This document shows positions 7,841 through 16,836 of a stretch of 64,000 bases of DNA, piece after piece; position 1 is the stretch's first letter, and each line of letters begins with the position of its first letter. Source of the stretch: an uncultured Lachnospiraceae bacterium (GTDB taxonomy: Bacteria > Bacillota > Clostridia > Lachnospirales > Lachnospiraceae); the NCBI GenBank assembly GCA_910577785.1, contig CAJTNT010000001.1:91339-155338 (forward strand). Direction: 5' to 3'. The position numbers and the translations under genes were made by a program. The notes under the pieces were generated by a model. The model made no database searches. It was not told the origin of the DNA and saw only the letters and a program-made list of their open reading frames with translations.

Positions 7841-8680
7841 CTATCTGCATTTTGTGGAAATTGCATCCAGCATTTCCTTTACCGTTTTCTGCAGAATTGG
7901 GTGGCGGTAGTATGGGGCAAGCTCTGCCAATGGCTTTAGGACAAATTCCCGGTTCTGCATATCTGGATGGGGTACCTGCAGCTGTTCCATATCAATGACG
8001 GCATGATCATAAAAGATAAGGTCGAGGTCTAAGGTCCTAGGCCCCCAACGGACCAGGCGCTGGCGGCCTGCGGCCTGCTCAATCTCCTGCAGGCTGTCCA
8101 GCAGTTCCAGCGGCGGCAGAAAGGTCCGCAGGGCGATCATGCCATTCAGAAAATCTGGCTGGTCAGTCACGCCATATGGCTCGGTGGCGATGATTTGGGA
8201 TACGCTTTCTACCCTGCAGCCTTCCAGACGCTTTAATGCTTCTATTCCCTGCTCTATCAGCTGTTGGCGTTCTCCCAGGTTAGAACCGATTGCCACATAT
8301 GCCCGATGCCAGCCTCTCTCAATTTCCACAGACACGGCTTCCAAAGGAAGGGCAATTGGCGCCCAGGGCTTGACAATTTCCAGGCGGATTTTCTCCATTG
8401 CCGGAAATTCCAGGAGTATGGCCCTTGCCATCTGCTCTGCTGCCGCCTCAATCAAACGAAAAGTATGCCCCGTCATATAATTTGTTATAAAACGCGAGAC
8501 TTCACCATAGTGTATCGTCTTTTTTAAATCGTCTTTTAACCCAGCCTCCCTTGTAGAAAGATATAAGGTGGCATTGACTTGGAACTTCTGCCCTAGGCGG
8601 TTTTCCTCTGGAAGTACGCCGTGCCTTGCAAAAACCTCCAGATTTTTAATCTGTATTTTGTCCCATCCTCTATCATCCAT
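7841..8680 (-). CDS. folBK: Bifunctional dihydroneopterin aldolase / HPPK
   Basis: A fusion of two consecutive folate enzymes, 279 residues. Residues 1-120 are dihydroneopterin aldolase (IQIKNLEVFARHGVLPEE, with the conserved Tyr/His region IHYGEVSRFI), which cleaves dihydroneopterin to 6-hydroxymethyl-dihydropterin. Residues about 122-279 are the pyrophosphokinase (AYVAIGSNLGER, then RWGPRTLDLDLIFYD with the Mg-binding Asp pair, then VPHPDM). Start 8680 is preferred: GGGAGG lies 8 nt upstream, and it overlaps the folP stop by 8 bp, which implies coupling. ATGs further upstream lie inside folP. It is the last gene of the operon. Confidence 0.95.
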   Translation of the reverse strand: MDDRGWDKIQIKNLEVFARHGVLPEENRLGQKFQVNATLYLSTREAGLKDDLKKTIHYGEVSRFITNYMTGHTFRLIEAAAEQMARAILLEFPAMEKIRLEIVKPWAPIALPLEAVSVEIERGWHRAYVAIGSNLGERQQLIEQGIEALKRLEGCRVESVSQIIATEPYGVTDQPDFLNGMIALRTFLPPLELLDSLQEIEQAAGRQRLVRWGPRTLDLDLIFYDHAVIDMEQLQVPHPDMQNREFVLKPLAELAPYYRHPILQKTVKEMLDAISTKCR

Positions 8681-9512
8681 TTTGCATCCTCCCATCATCC
8701 ATTTTCCACCCATCCCGGATTGCTTCCGCCATCTGGATGGTACGTTTATTCTCTGCCACGTCATGCACCCGCACAAAGGCGCAGCGAGCCATCACTGCCA
8801 GCGCCGTCGTCACCAAAGTCCCTTCTAAGCGTTCTGTTACAGGAAGGTTTAAGGTTAATCCTATCACAGACTTCCGGGAAGCCCCCAAGAGCAGCGGATA
8901 ACCCAATTCCTGCAGCCCTCCCAGCTTATGGATAGCCTCCAGGTTATCCTCATAGGTTTTTCCAAAGCCAATGCCGGGATCAAGGATGATCTTATCCCTG
9001 GGAATGCCTGCGCTTTGTGCAATCGCCAGGGATTCCCGCAGATCATCTTTCATTTCCTCCATCAGATTGCTATACCCTGCCTGGCTGCGGTTATGCATCA
9101 GGCAGCATACCGCCCCTGCCCCTGCAACCACCCCTGCCATATCTGTGCTGTATTTTAAGCCCCAGATATCGTTCACCATGTCTGCGCCAGCCTCCAAGAC
9201 GGCTCTGGCAACCCTGGCCTTGTAAGTGTCAATGGAAATCGGAATATCAAATTCTGATTTAATTAATGATACCACAGAGGCCGTACGCTCTATTTCCTCT
9301 TCTTCTGTAATCTGTTTATGGCCAGGCCTGGTGGATTCCCCGCCCACATCAATTATATCCGCCCCTTCTTCTACCATCTGCCGCACATGGGCCAGAGCTT
9401 TTTCTTTGTCGTTAAATTTTCCCCCATCGGAAAAAGAATCTGGCGTCACATTTAAGATTCCCATAACATATGTATGCTTTTCCACTTGAAACTCTCTGTT
9501 TCCTATTGTCAT
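8673..9512 (-). CDS. folP: Dihydropteroate synthase
   Basis: Condenses 6-hydroxymethyl-dihydropterin pyrophosphate with p-aminobenzoate; the sulfonamide target. The 279-residue TIM-barrel protein shows GILNVTPDSFSDGGKF at residues 19-34, DVGGESTRPG at about 57-66, ISIDTYKA at about 96-103, DIWGLK, and DPGIGFGKT in the pterin site. Length is normal. It sits between folE (8-bp gap) and folBK (overlap), so the three are one transcript. Confidence 0.96.
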   Translation of the reverse strand: MTIGNREFQVEKHTYVMGILNVTPDSFSDGGKFNDKEKALAHVRQMVEEGADIIDVGGESTRPGHKQITEEEEIERTASVVSLIKSEFDIPISIDTYKARVARAVLEAGADMVNDIWGLKYSTDMAGVVAGAGAVCCLMHNRSQAGYSNLMEEMKDDLRESLAIAQSAGIPRDKIILDPGIGFGKTYEDNLEAIHKLGGLQELGYPLLLGASRKSVIGLTLNLPVTERLEGTLVTTALAVMARCAFVRVHDVAENKRTIQMAEAIRDGWKMDDGRMQNG

Positions 9513-9519
9513 TTCTGTG

Positions 9520-10077
9520 CTAGCCTCCCATCATATGCCAAAATTCCTCCTGGAGGCCTTTCTCCTGGGTAAACGCGCCCCTAGTTTCTAAGGTCACGGT
9601 CTGCGTCCCAGGCTTTTTCACGCCCCGCATCGTCATGCACATATGCTCCGCCTCCAGCATTACCATCACGCCCTTCGGCTGCAAGTATTCCATCAAGGCG
9701 TCCGCAACCTGTGCCGTTAACCTCTCCTGAATCTGCAGGCGCCGGGCATATACCTCCACCGTCCGCGCCAGCTTGCTCAGCCCCACTACCTTCCCATCTG
9801 GAAGATAGGCAATGTGTGCCTTCCCGTAAAAAGGCAGCATATGGTGTTCACAGATGGAATAAAACACAATATCCTTCTCCAACACCATCCCATTGCCAAA
9901 GGCCGAAAACGTCTTCTCCAGATGCTCCCTGGGCGACTGGCTCATGCCCGCAAAAAGCTCCTCATACATACGGGCAATCCGCCGGGGCGTTTCCTTCAGC
10001 CCCTCCCGGCTTATATCCTCTCCGAGCCCCTCCAGCAGTAGGGCCGCCGCCTGTTCTATTTTCTCTTTGTCTATCAT
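9520..10077 (-). CDS. folE: GTP cyclohydrolase I
   Basis: Catalyses the first step of folate synthesis, GTP to 7,8-dihydroneopterin triphosphate. The 185-residue protein has the zinc ligands in YSICEHHMLPFYG (Cys and His) and EAEHMCMTMRGVKKPGT (second Cys), with GLSKLAR and QIQERLT of the substrate site. Start 10077 follows GGAGGAGAATATATT and its ATG overlaps the folC stop codon (ATGA), so translation is coupled. An earlier in-frame start would lie inside folC. Confidence 0.97.
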   Translation of the reverse strand: MIDKEKIEQAAALLLEGLGEDISREGLKETPRRIARMYEELFAGMSQSPREHLEKTFSAFGNGMVLEKDIVFYSICEHHMLPFYGKAHIAYLPDGKVVGLSKLARTVEVYARRLQIQERLTAQVADALMEYLQPKGVMVMLEAEHMCMTMRGVKKPGTQTVTLETRGAFTQEKGLQEEFWHMMGG

Positions 10078-11711
10078 AATATATTCTCCTCCAGGGCTCT
10101 CCTGATTTCTCCCAGATAAGACAGGGAGCCAAACGCCAGCACCATGGCCTTCTCCTCCGCCGCAAGCCACAGGGATTGGCGCACCGCCCCTCGTATCTCA
10201 TGGCAAAAAGTTACATCCTGATGATATTTCCTGGCTTCTTCTGCCAATTTCCTGCCATCCAGCGCTCTTGCGCTAAATGGCGTAACCGTAAATACCTTCC
10301 AGGCCAAAGGCAGCATGGTCTTCAGTATCTTTTCATGCTCTTTATCAGCAAGCACTCCTATTATATAGATTATTTTGCGATTTGTAAAACCCATTTTCAA
10401 AGTTTCCCGCAATTTTTCCGCCGCGCCCTGGTTATGGGCGCCATCAATGACAAACAGCGGCTTCGGGCAGAGGACAGAAAACCGTCCCTCCCACCGCGCC
10501 TTCTCCAGACCTGCCTTGATGGCTGCCTCCGAAATTGCCCATCCCATTTCCCGTAAAGCTTCTGCGGCCTTAATAACACATATGCCGTTCGCCGCCTGAT
10601 ATGCCCCTGCCATTGAAAGAGAAATCCTGCCCAAGGCTCCATAGGAAAAGCATAGCCTCTCCTGCCTAAAATGGATCTCCTTAGCTTCCGCTTCCCTGGC
10701 ATCGGCTGGCCTTGCATATCCCTCCTGCCTAAAATGGATCTCCTTAGCTTCCGCTTCCTTGGCATAGATTAGCCTTGCATGCCTTTCCTGGCAGATTCCC
10801 TCAATGGCCTGCCGCACTTCTAGCTCCTGCGGCTCCGCAGCCACCGCAATTCCCCCTTCCTTGATAATCCCGGCCTTTTTCCTGGCAATCCCCGCAAGGC
10901 TATCCCCCAAAAACTGCATATGATCCCTGCTGATGGAAGTCAGGATACTGAGCAAGGGCTTCTTTATGATATTTGTGGCATCCCCCTCCCCGCCGAGACC
11001 GGTTTCGATCACTGCCACCTGGCATCCCTCACGCCAGAAATACAGAAAAGCCATGGCCGTCTCCACCTCAAACGCCGTTGGCTGCGGCATTCCGCTTGCA
11101 ATAACACTTTCACAGGCATACTTGACCTCGCCCAGGATTTCCTGCCATTTTTCTTCAGAGATGGCCACACCGTTGATCTGATACTGCTCCCTCTCCCCAA
11201 AAACAGCGGGCGAAGTATACATCCCCACGCGGTACCCCGCCTCCTGCAAGACTGAGGACAGCATAGCGCACACGGAACCCTTCCCGTTTGTCCCCGCCAC
11301 ATGAACAATCGGCAGCCTGTCCTGGACATCTCCCAGTTCTGCCATTAAGTTCCGCATATTTTCCAGGCCTAAAATACATCCCAATCCCTGCAGCTGCCCC
11401 AAATAGGCTTGTATTTCCTCTCTCCCGCCCCCTTTCACCCTGTCCCCAGCCTTCCCTTCTTCCTCCCTATCCTTGGCTTCCCCTTCCTTCATTTCCAAAG
11501 TTCTCTGGCTTCCGCCTCCTTTCACCCCTTCTTCCCCTCCCTTCATTTCCAAACTTCTCTGGCTTCCGCCTCCTTTCACCCCTTTTTTCCCAGCCTCCGC
11601 CTCCAAACTTTCGCTCCCTTCCAAATCCCTGGCCTCTTGACTTACGGCCAAATCCATATTATTCTTCTGTGTTCCAGACAACTCCATGCCTGCCTCCTGC
11701 CTTCCAGACAT
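10074..11711 (-). CDS. folC: Folylpolyglutamate synthase / dihydrofolate synthase with charged N-terminal extension
   Basis: Adds glutamate to dihydropteroate and folates. The ATP loop VAGTNGKGSVCAML, a GLGGEGDATNI loop and the C-terminal DGAHNQGAAEKL identify FolC/Mur-ligase architecture. At 545 residues it is about 100 longer than usual. The catalytic fold begins near residue 100; before it lies a Lys/Glu/Gly-rich stretch with an 18-residue tandem repeat (VKGGGSQR-S/T-LEMK). A second in-frame 21-residue duplication (EAKEIHFRQE) sits in the middle domain. Start 11711 has AAAGGAGA about 9 nt upstream; a TTG at 11759 and later ATGs are alternatives. It is the first gene of folC-folE-folP-folBK. 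Confidence 0.93.
   Translation of the reverse strand: MSGRQEAGMELSGTQKNNMDLAVSQEARDLEGSESLEAEAGKKGVKGGGSQRSLEMKGGEEGVKGGGSQRTLEMKEGEAKDREEEGKAGDRVKGGGREEIQAYLGQLQGLGCILGLENMRNLMAELGDVQDRLPIVHVAGTNGKGSVCAMLSSVLQEAGYRVGMYTSPAVFGEREQYQINGVAISEEKWQEILGEVKYACESVIASGMPQPTAFEVETAMAFLYFWREGCQVAVIETGLGGEGDATNIIKKPLLSILTSISRDHMQFLGDSLAGIARKKAGIIKEGGIAVAAEPQELEVRQAIEGICQERHARLIYAKEAEAKEIHFRQEGYARPADAREAEAKEIHFRQERLCFSYGALGRISLSMAGAYQAANGICVIKAAEALREMGWAISEAAIKAGLEKARWEGRFSVLCPKPLFVIDGAHNQGAAEKLRETLKMGFTNRKIIYIIGVLADKEHEKILKTMLPLAWKVFTVTPFSARALDGRKLAEEARKYHQDVTFCHEIRGAVRQSLWLAAEEKAMVLAFGSLSYLGEIRRALEENIL
10661..10786. repeat. 63-bp imperfect tandem duplication inside folC
   Basis: Two copies with a 63-bp period (21 codons) begin at 10661 and 10724 and share CCTGCCTAAAATGGATCTCC and most of the following bases. 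The frame is kept, giving two copies of EAEAKEIHFRQE in the protein. The second and first copies have diverged at a few positions, so the event is recent but not immediate. Confidence 0.85.
11487..11594. repeat. 54-bp imperfect tandem duplication in the folC N-terminal extension
   Basis: Copies with a 54-bp period begin at 11487 and 11541 (shared CTTCATTTCCAAA, then TTCTCTGGCTTCCGCCTCC). The period is 18 codons, so the frame is preserved and the protein carries two GVKGGGSQR units. Confidence 0.88.
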
Positions 11712-11842
11712 CTCTGATTCTCCTTTCTGCCCCCACCGTTTCAGCCTTTGCGCCTCCAATTGAGGGTACCTTTTTCTTGTAAGCCAATTTTGAAGATTTT
11801 ATTAATATTTATTTTATGACTTTTAATTTTTAAATTTTTCCG

Positions 11843-11870
11843 TTGACATTTCTCAAAAAAGTGAGATAAT
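11843..11870 (+). promoter_or_regulatory. Sigma-A promoter of the LtaS-like gene
   Basis: TTGACA at 11843-11848 and GATAAT at 11865-11870 with a 16-bp spacer, about 90 bp upstream of the start at 11962. The spacer contains the palindrome TCTCA-N7-TGAGA, which could be an operator. The folC promoter must lie on the opposite strand of this AT-rich gap, but I see no convincing match there. Confidence 0.7.
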
Positions 11871-11961
11871 CTTTGCTAGAGAAATATATTGTTCATAATA
11901 TTCATATTTTGTTCACATTTTCAGGCAAACGCACATACTAATAATAAAGGATGATGATAAT

Positions 11962-14238
11962 ATGTTCAATACTGTAAATAACACTTTACAAAAATTTTCC
12001 AAAAAACAGCGCAACGGACGGATCCTCCCCAAGAAGCATGGCGCGGATTCCGCGCAGGGCAAACGGAAGTTTCAGAAGAAGCACGCCGCAGACTCCGCGC
12101 AGGGCAGGCAGGAGCCCGCGAAAAAACATTTGCTAAGCCAGTTCAGCCGCCAGCGGCTTACAGACTTCTTAAACCGCTACTCCGTGCTTTTCCACTACTT
12201 AATGGCCTGTGGGATCTGCTTTGTCATTGAAGTGATTTCCCGCCATTCGTTCGGAGACGCTTTTGCGTTTATGTTTGACCGCGGCCTGGCCTTTTTGTAC
12301 AATTCGCTGCTGGTATTCTTTTCCTTCCAGCTTGTCTATTTTTTCCGCAGAAGGGCGCTTATGCGTACCCTAATCAGCGTCCTCTGGCTGTTTTTGGGAA
12401 CCATCAATGGCTGTGTGCTGCTCAAACGCGTTACGCCTTTCACGTATACAGACATGAAGCTGATTAACGATCTGTTTGCAATGAAGAGCAACTATTTCTC
12501 TACTGGGGAGGCTCTGCTTGTCATCCTCTCTGTGATTGCCGTTGTTATTGGCATTGCACTGCTGTGGAAAAAGGGGCCAAAATACAAAGGGAAGCAGCAC
12601 CGCATCGCCAGCGCTCTTTCGCTTATTCTGTTTGCCGCCTTTATCCCTATCGTGACCCAGGCTGCTGTCAGCGGCAACATACTGGCTGATTATTTTGAAA
12701 ATATTGCCCAAGGCTATAAGGATTATGGGTTTGTATACAGCTTTTCTGCCAGCGTCTTAGACCAGGGCATGAAGGAGCCGGAAAACTATACCCAGGAGGC
12801 GGTGGACACGGCGCTGGCTAAGGTTTCCACAGAAGCATCCGATAAGGAAGATCTTCCAAATATTATCTGCGTGCTGCTGGAATCCTTTGTCGATCCCAAG
12901 GAAGTCCGCTTTTTGGAATGCTCCCAGAACCCAACGCCAAATTTTGACCATCTGTTTGACAATTACTCTTCTGGTTACCTGACGGTTCCTGTCGTAGGCG
13001 CCGGCACTGCCAACACAGAGTTTGAGATCCTCACCGGGATGGGCATGAACTATTTTGGGCTGGGGGAATATCCCTACAAGACGATTTTAAAGTCTGCCTC
13101 CTGCGAGAGCATTGCTTCGGATTTGAAAAGCCATTTAGGCTACGGCGCCCATGTGGTACATAACAATGGAGGCAATTTCTACAGCCGTAGGAATGCTTTT
13201 ACACAGATGGGCTTTGACACCTTTACAAGCAAGGAAATGATGGACATCCAGGAATATACACCTTTAGGCACCTGGCCAACTGACCATATTTTAATCAGCG
13301 AGGTGGAAAAATCCCTGGATTCCACCGAGCAGCAGGATTTTGTCTACACAATTACCGTCCAGGGGCATGGCGCCTACCCTACGGAAAAAGTCATTGAAAA
13401 CCCGGAGATCACTGTAACCGGCGCAGAAAGCGAGGCAAAAAACAACGAGTGGGAATACTATGTCAATGAAATCCACGAAGTGGACAAATTTATCGCCGAT
13501 CTGATTGCCATGCTGTCCAAACGCGACGAGAAGACTCTCCTGGTGTTATTTGGCGACCATCTGCCTACCATGGGGCTTACCCCGGAGGATATGGCAAGCG
13601 GAAGCATTTTCAAAACCAAATACGCTACCTGGAACAATTTCGGCGCTGAGAAAAAAGACCTGGATCTGACTTCTTATCAGCTGCTGGCTGCAATTACCGA
13701 CCAGGCCAATATCCACGAAGGAACCATGTTTACCTTCCATCAGAGCAACGCGTACCAGATGACAGACAGCGCTTCCGCAGACATGGAGCTGCTGCAGTAC
13801 GATACCCTGTATGGGAAGCGCTTTGCTTACCATGGCCAAGACGCCTATCCGGCCTCTGACTTAAAAATGGGCGTTGCGGATATTATTGCCAGCCGGGCGG
13901 AGGAACAGGAGGACGGCCTGCATCTATACGGTGAGAATTTTACCCGTTGGAGCAAAGTATTTGTCAACGGCAGCCGTGTGCCTACGACTTATAAGAACAG
14001 CAAAGAGCTGCTGATTTCTTCGGACAGCCTGGCAGAGGGCGCCAATAGCCTTGTGGTGAATCAGATGTCCTCCGACACCATTTTCCGCAGCTCCAATGAA
14101 ATCTCCTACCAAAAGCTCCTTACGCAAACAGAGGACGCTGCTCCCAATATGCCTATAGATGACACAACAGAAGATACGCCGAACAGCACGGATAAGGCGA
14201 TCAATGGGAACCGCTCCAGGGATGAATCTGAATTTTAA
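11962..14238 (+). CDS. LtaS-like membrane sulfatase-fold phosphoglycerol transferase
   Basis: Probably transfers glycerol-phosphate to a cell-envelope glycan or lipid outside the membrane. The 758-residue protein has a basic cytoplasmic N-terminus (residues 1-60) with a duplicated KKHxADSAQG unit, then about five membrane helices (residues about 70-235), then an extracellular alkaline-phosphatase/sulfatase domain. Motifs are IICVLLESFVD (metal Glu), GAGTANTEFEILTGM (nucleophile Thr), GTWPTDHI, and LVLFGDHLPTMG (metal Asp/His). A C-terminal beta-rich part from about 650 (GENFTRWSKVFVNGSRV) is an addition not found in minimal LtaS. AAGGA lies 11 nt upstream of the ATG. Single-gene transcript followed by tRNA-Leu. 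The exact acceptor is unknown. Confidence 0.88.
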   Translation: MFNTVNNTLQKFSKKQRNGRILPKKHGADSAQGKRKFQKKHAADSAQGRQEPAKKHLLSQFSRQRLTDFLNRYSVLFHYLMACGICFVIEVISRHSFGDAFAFMFDRGLAFLYNSLLVFFSFQLVYFFRRRALMRTLISVLWLFLGTINGCVLLKRVTPFTYTDMKLINDLFAMKSNYFSTGEALLVILSVIAVVIGIALLWKKGPKYKGKQHRIASALSLILFAAFIPIVTQAAVSGNILADYFENIAQGYKDYGFVYSFSASVLDQGMKEPENYTQEAVDTALAKVSTEASDKEDLPNIICVLLESFVDPKEVRFLECSQNPTPNFDHLFDNYSSGYLTVPVVGAGTANTEFEILTGMGMNYFGLGEYPYKTILKSASCESIASDLKSHLGYGAHVVHNNGGNFYSRRNAFTQMGFDTFTSKEMMDIQEYTPLGTWPTDHILISEVEKSLDSTEQQDFVYTITVQGHGAYPTEKVIENPEITVTGAESEAKNNEWEYYVNEIHEVDKFIADLIAMLSKRDEKTLLVLFGDHLPTMGLTPEDMASGSIFKTKYATWNNFGAEKKDLDLTSYQLLAAITDQANIHEGTMFTFHQSNAYQMTDSASADMELLQYDTLYGKRFAYHGQDAYPASDLKMGVADIIASRAEEQEDGLHLYGENFTRWSKVFVNGSRVPTTYKNSKELLISSDSLAEGANSLVVNQMSSDTIFRSSNEISYQKLLTQTEDAAPNMPIDDTTEDTPNSTDKAINGNRSRDESEF

Positions 14239-14255
14239 AAAAATGCAAAAAACAC

Positions 14256-14284
14256 TTGCATTTCCTTCTCCTCTGTGATATAGT
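14256..14284 (+). promoter_or_regulatory. Promoter of tRNA-Leu(CAA)
   Basis: TTGCAT at 14256-14261 and TATAGT at 14279-14284 with a 17-bp spacer, ending 45 bp before the tRNA. Confidence 0.75.
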
Positions 14285-14329
14285 ATTTGTTGTTCGGGTG
14301 AATAAATACGGTTCACCTGAATATCAGAT

Positions 14330-14413
<84 letters not shown>

Positions 14414-14419
14414 TTCGGC

Positions 14420-14461
14420 AATAGCCCGTAAGCCCTTGATTGGGGATATGGGCTATTTTTT
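14420..14461 (+). terminator. Terminator of tRNA-Leu(CAA)
   Basis: AATAGCCC at 14420-14427 pairs with GGGCTATT at 14450-14457 and is followed by a T run to 14461. Confidence 0.85.
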
Positions 14462-14491
14462 ATTCTTCTCCGATTTACAGAATGAACTTTC

Positions 14492-14595
14492 TGCCCCATG
14501 TTTTCACTTTCCCCTCATTTGCAAGACATTATTCTGGGACTTTTGCCCCAAATTTTCAGATTCCCCTTCATTTGCAGGACGGTATCTTGGAACCT
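14492..14595. repeat. 52-bp degenerate tandem repeat upstream of the substrate-binding protein gene
   Basis: Two copies with a 52-bp period (TGCCCC at 14492 and 14544, each followed by TTTTCA and CATTTGCA-G-GAC) fill the gap between the tRNA terminator and the lipoprotein gene. Copies are diverged. No gene is supported here. Confidence 0.6.
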
Positions 14596-14640
14596 TCTGC
14601 GGGAAATCCTCATATGATAGAAAAAACAGAAGGACGCAGT

Positions 14641-15666
14641 ATGAAAAAAATTCTATCACATTTCGTATCATGTATCCTCTGCCTGATACTGGCCGCCGCA
14701 GCTGCTTTCCCTGCCGGATGTGCCTTTCCTGGAAAGGGGACGGGCAGCAAGGGACAGACAGACGTCACATTGAACGAAGTGGCTCATTCCATCTTTTACG
14801 CCCCCTTATATGTGGCAATCGAAAAAGGATATTTCAAGGAGGAAGGGATTAACCTGACACTGGTTACCGGGTTTGGGGCAGACAAGACGATGACGGCTCT
14901 TCTTTCCGGGGAAGCAGACATTGGCTTCATGGGGCCGGAAACCACGGTTTATACCTACAACGAAGGCTCACAGGACTGCGTGGTAAATTTTGCCCAGCTG
15001 ACGCAGCGTGCTGGCAACTTCCTGGTAGCACGTAAAGAAATGCCAGATTTTACCTGGGAGGACGTCAAGGGCGCCGAAGTGCTGGGCGGCCGGAAAGGCG
15101 GCATGCCAGAGATGGTATTTGAATTTATCCTTAAAAGGAACGATATTGACATTACCCAGGATCTGACCATTGACCAAAGCATTGATTTTGGCTCCACCGC
15201 CGCGGCATTCTCTGGTGGGAAAGGCGATTTCTCCGTTGAATTTGAACCTGGCGCCACCGCATTGGAAACAGAAGGCGCAGGCTTTGTCGTGGCCTCCTTG
15301 GGCGTTGATTCCGGCTATGTCCCCTATACCGCCTTCAGCGCCAAGTCAAGTTACCTGAAAGAACACCCCGACGTAGTGCAGAAATTTACCAATGCGCTGC
15401 AAAAAGGCATTGATGACACACTTTCCCACACCCCAGAGGAAATCGCCAAAACCATTTCCCCGCAATTCAAGGAAACGGATCTGGAAACCCTCACTACGAT
15501 TATCCAGAGGTACCACGAACAGGACACCTGGAAGGAAAACCTGATCTTTGAGGAGCCCAGCTTCCGCCTGCTCCTGGAAATCCTCTCAGAAGCCGGGGAA
15601 CTTACCGATGAGCCCTCTTATCAGGATTTGGTCGATACTTCCTTTGCCGAAGAAGCCATACGCTGA
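14641..15666 (+). CDS. NMT1/THI5-type substrate-binding lipoprotein
   Basis: Periplasmic-binding-protein fold lipoprotein, 341 residues, expected to bind a small molecule outside the membrane for ABC import. The signal peptide MKKILSHFVSCILCLILAAA ends in the lipobox PAGC. The mature part has the SsuA/ThiY signature FYAPLYVAIEKGYFKEEGI and ALLSGEADIGFMGPE. Start 14641 is preferred because it gives a proper lipoprotein signal and has AAGGA 6 nt upstream; the frame upstream is the degenerate repeat. No permease or ATPase gene is next to it, so it is an orphan here. Ligand (aliphatic sulfonate, nitrate, pyrimidine precursor or other) cannot be told. Confidence 0.88.
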   Translation: MKKILSHFVSCILCLILAAAAAFPAGCAFPGKGTGSKGQTDVTLNEVAHSIFYAPLYVAIEKGYFKEEGINLTLVTGFGADKTMTALLSGEADIGFMGPETTVYTYNEGSQDCVVNFAQLTQRAGNFLVARKEMPDFTWEDVKGAEVLGGRKGGMPEMVFEFILKRNDIDITQDLTIDQSIDFGSTAAAFSGGKGDFSVEFEPGATALETEGAGFVVASLGVDSGYVPYTAFSAKSSYLKEHPDVVQKFTNALQKGIDDTLSHTPEEIAKTISPQFKETDLETLTTIIQRYHEQDTWKENLIFEEPSFRLLLEILSEAGELTDEPSYQDLVDTSFAEEAIR

Positions 15667-15667
15667 C

Positions 15668-15705
15668 TGCATGGGCGGAAACTAGCCCATGCATCACACT
15701 TTTTC
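15668..15705 (+). terminator. Terminator after the lipoprotein gene
   Basis: TGCATGGGC at 15668-15676 and its exact complement at 15685-15693 form a 9-bp stem with an 8-nt loop, followed by TCACACTTTTT. It begins 2 bp after the stop codon. Confidence 0.8.
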
Positions 15706-15767
15706 GGCCTATGCTAGCCCTGCGTTGACTGCACGGTGGGAACCTTGATGCTAAGGCATGGAACCCC

Positions 15768-15840
15768 TTTAGGAACTACAGGAAAACCGCCGTTATCTAC
15801 GGCCTGGAAACCGTCCACAACAGCGGTTTTCCTGTCCCTT
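15768..15840. repeat. Hairpin element with perfect 13-bp arms
   Basis: ACAGGAAAACCGC at 15778-15790 is exactly complementary to 15823-15835, with a 32-nt loop. The left flank TTAGGAAC-ACAG and the AAAACCGC core recur at 59477-59500. It lies in the 366-bp gap 15667-16032, in which I find no gene; a short open frame there has no convincing start or family. Confidence 0.6.
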
Positions 15841-16032
15841 GGCATTGCCGAATGGCATCTGCTCTGGCAGAAAAATAACGGCGGCCATGCGAAATTCGTT
15901 TCAGCTGTAATTCCCGCATCATAGAAAATCTGCGAAACACACAATCTTTATGCCATTGATATTCCCTGCGGCAAGCCCGTCAAACCTTACCATCTATTTC
16001 GGATCATCGTCTTTTACTTCAAGCAGGCTGCC

Positions 16033-16755
16033 CTATACGTCATACCAGTGGTTAAAATATCCCCTCCATTTCATAGGATTGGCATTTACAATCAGCTCTT
16101 GTGGAAATTTTGCCTGTTCCAGTACCTTACAGGCATTTCCATGCTCTCCTACCAGGGAGTCCACATGGGCGTCTGAGTCCATGACCACCGGCACTTGGTA
16201 CTTCTGGCAGAGAGCCAGCATCTCCTGGTATCTCTCCCTGGGATCGCCGCGGAAGCTCCAGGCAGAAAGGGAAGCATTGTTCACTTCCAGGATGACATGG
16301 TACTCCTTTGCTGCTTTTACCAGCTTTTCATAATCAATCGGAAAGCGGCTGTCATCCGGATGGGCAATGATATTGACGTAAGGATTTTTCATCGCCCCGA
16401 TATATGCCTCTGTATTTTCCTCTATACTCCCGGACTGGTAACAAGGCGTATGGAGGCTTGCCAGCACCACATCCATCTCCCTAAGGATGGACTCCGGCAG
16501 ATCCACATTTCCCGCATAATCCAAAATATTCAGTTCCACGCCATATAACACGGCCATCCCTCTGTATTCCCTGGGCAATACGCGGCAATTCACAAAATAC
16601 ATCCTGTGGCAGCTTCCCGGCATGGCAGGCGCGTGCTCTGTAATGGCATAGAGTTCCAGCCCTTTTGCCTTAGCAGCTGCAAGCATCTCGTTCCGAGTAT
16701 TGTATGCATGGCCGCTTGCAATTGTATGGGTGTGTAAATCAACTTTATCCAGCAT
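16033..16755 (-). CDS. PHP-domain phosphoesterase (YcdX-like)
   Basis: A 240-residue metal-dependent hydrolase of the PHP superfamily. Metal-binding motifs are DLHTHT at residues 5-10, EHAP at about 37-40, LASLHTPCY at about 105, IIAHPDD at about 132 and MDSDAH near residue 190, matching the YcdX subgroup of probable phosphatases. Start 16755 (MLDKVDLHTH) is chosen because GGAGGGACGAG precedes it; an ATG seven codons earlier lacks such a site. Stands alone with repeat-rich DNA upstream. Substrate unknown. Confidence 0.88.
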   Translation of the reverse strand: MLDKVDLHTHTIASGHAYNTRNEMLAAAKAKGLELYAITEHAPAMPGSCHRMYFVNCRVLPREYRGMAVLYGVELNILDYAGNVDLPESILREMDVVLASLHTPCYQSGSIEENTEAYIGAMKNPYVNIIAHPDDSRFPIDYEKLVKAAKEYHVILEVNNASLSAWSFRGDPRERYQEMLALCQKYQVPVVMDSDAHVDSLVGEHGNACKVLEQAKFPQELIVNANPMKWRGYFNHWYDV

Positions 16756-16836
16756 CTCGTCCCTCCATCTGTACACATTTTGGCAGCCTTGGGCTTCCAG
16801 GTTTTTATTTTAGCCCTTTTTGCGGCAATTTGCAAG

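Noticed and set aside
11712..11961. THF riboswitch or clear promoter for the folate operon
   Set aside because: The AT-rich gap has no recognisable THF motif, and candidate -35/-10 pairs on the minus strand are weak.
15714..15944. Open frame in the gap after the lipoprotein gene
   Set aside because: It is a low-complexity frame over the hairpin element with no recognisable domain or ribosome binding site.
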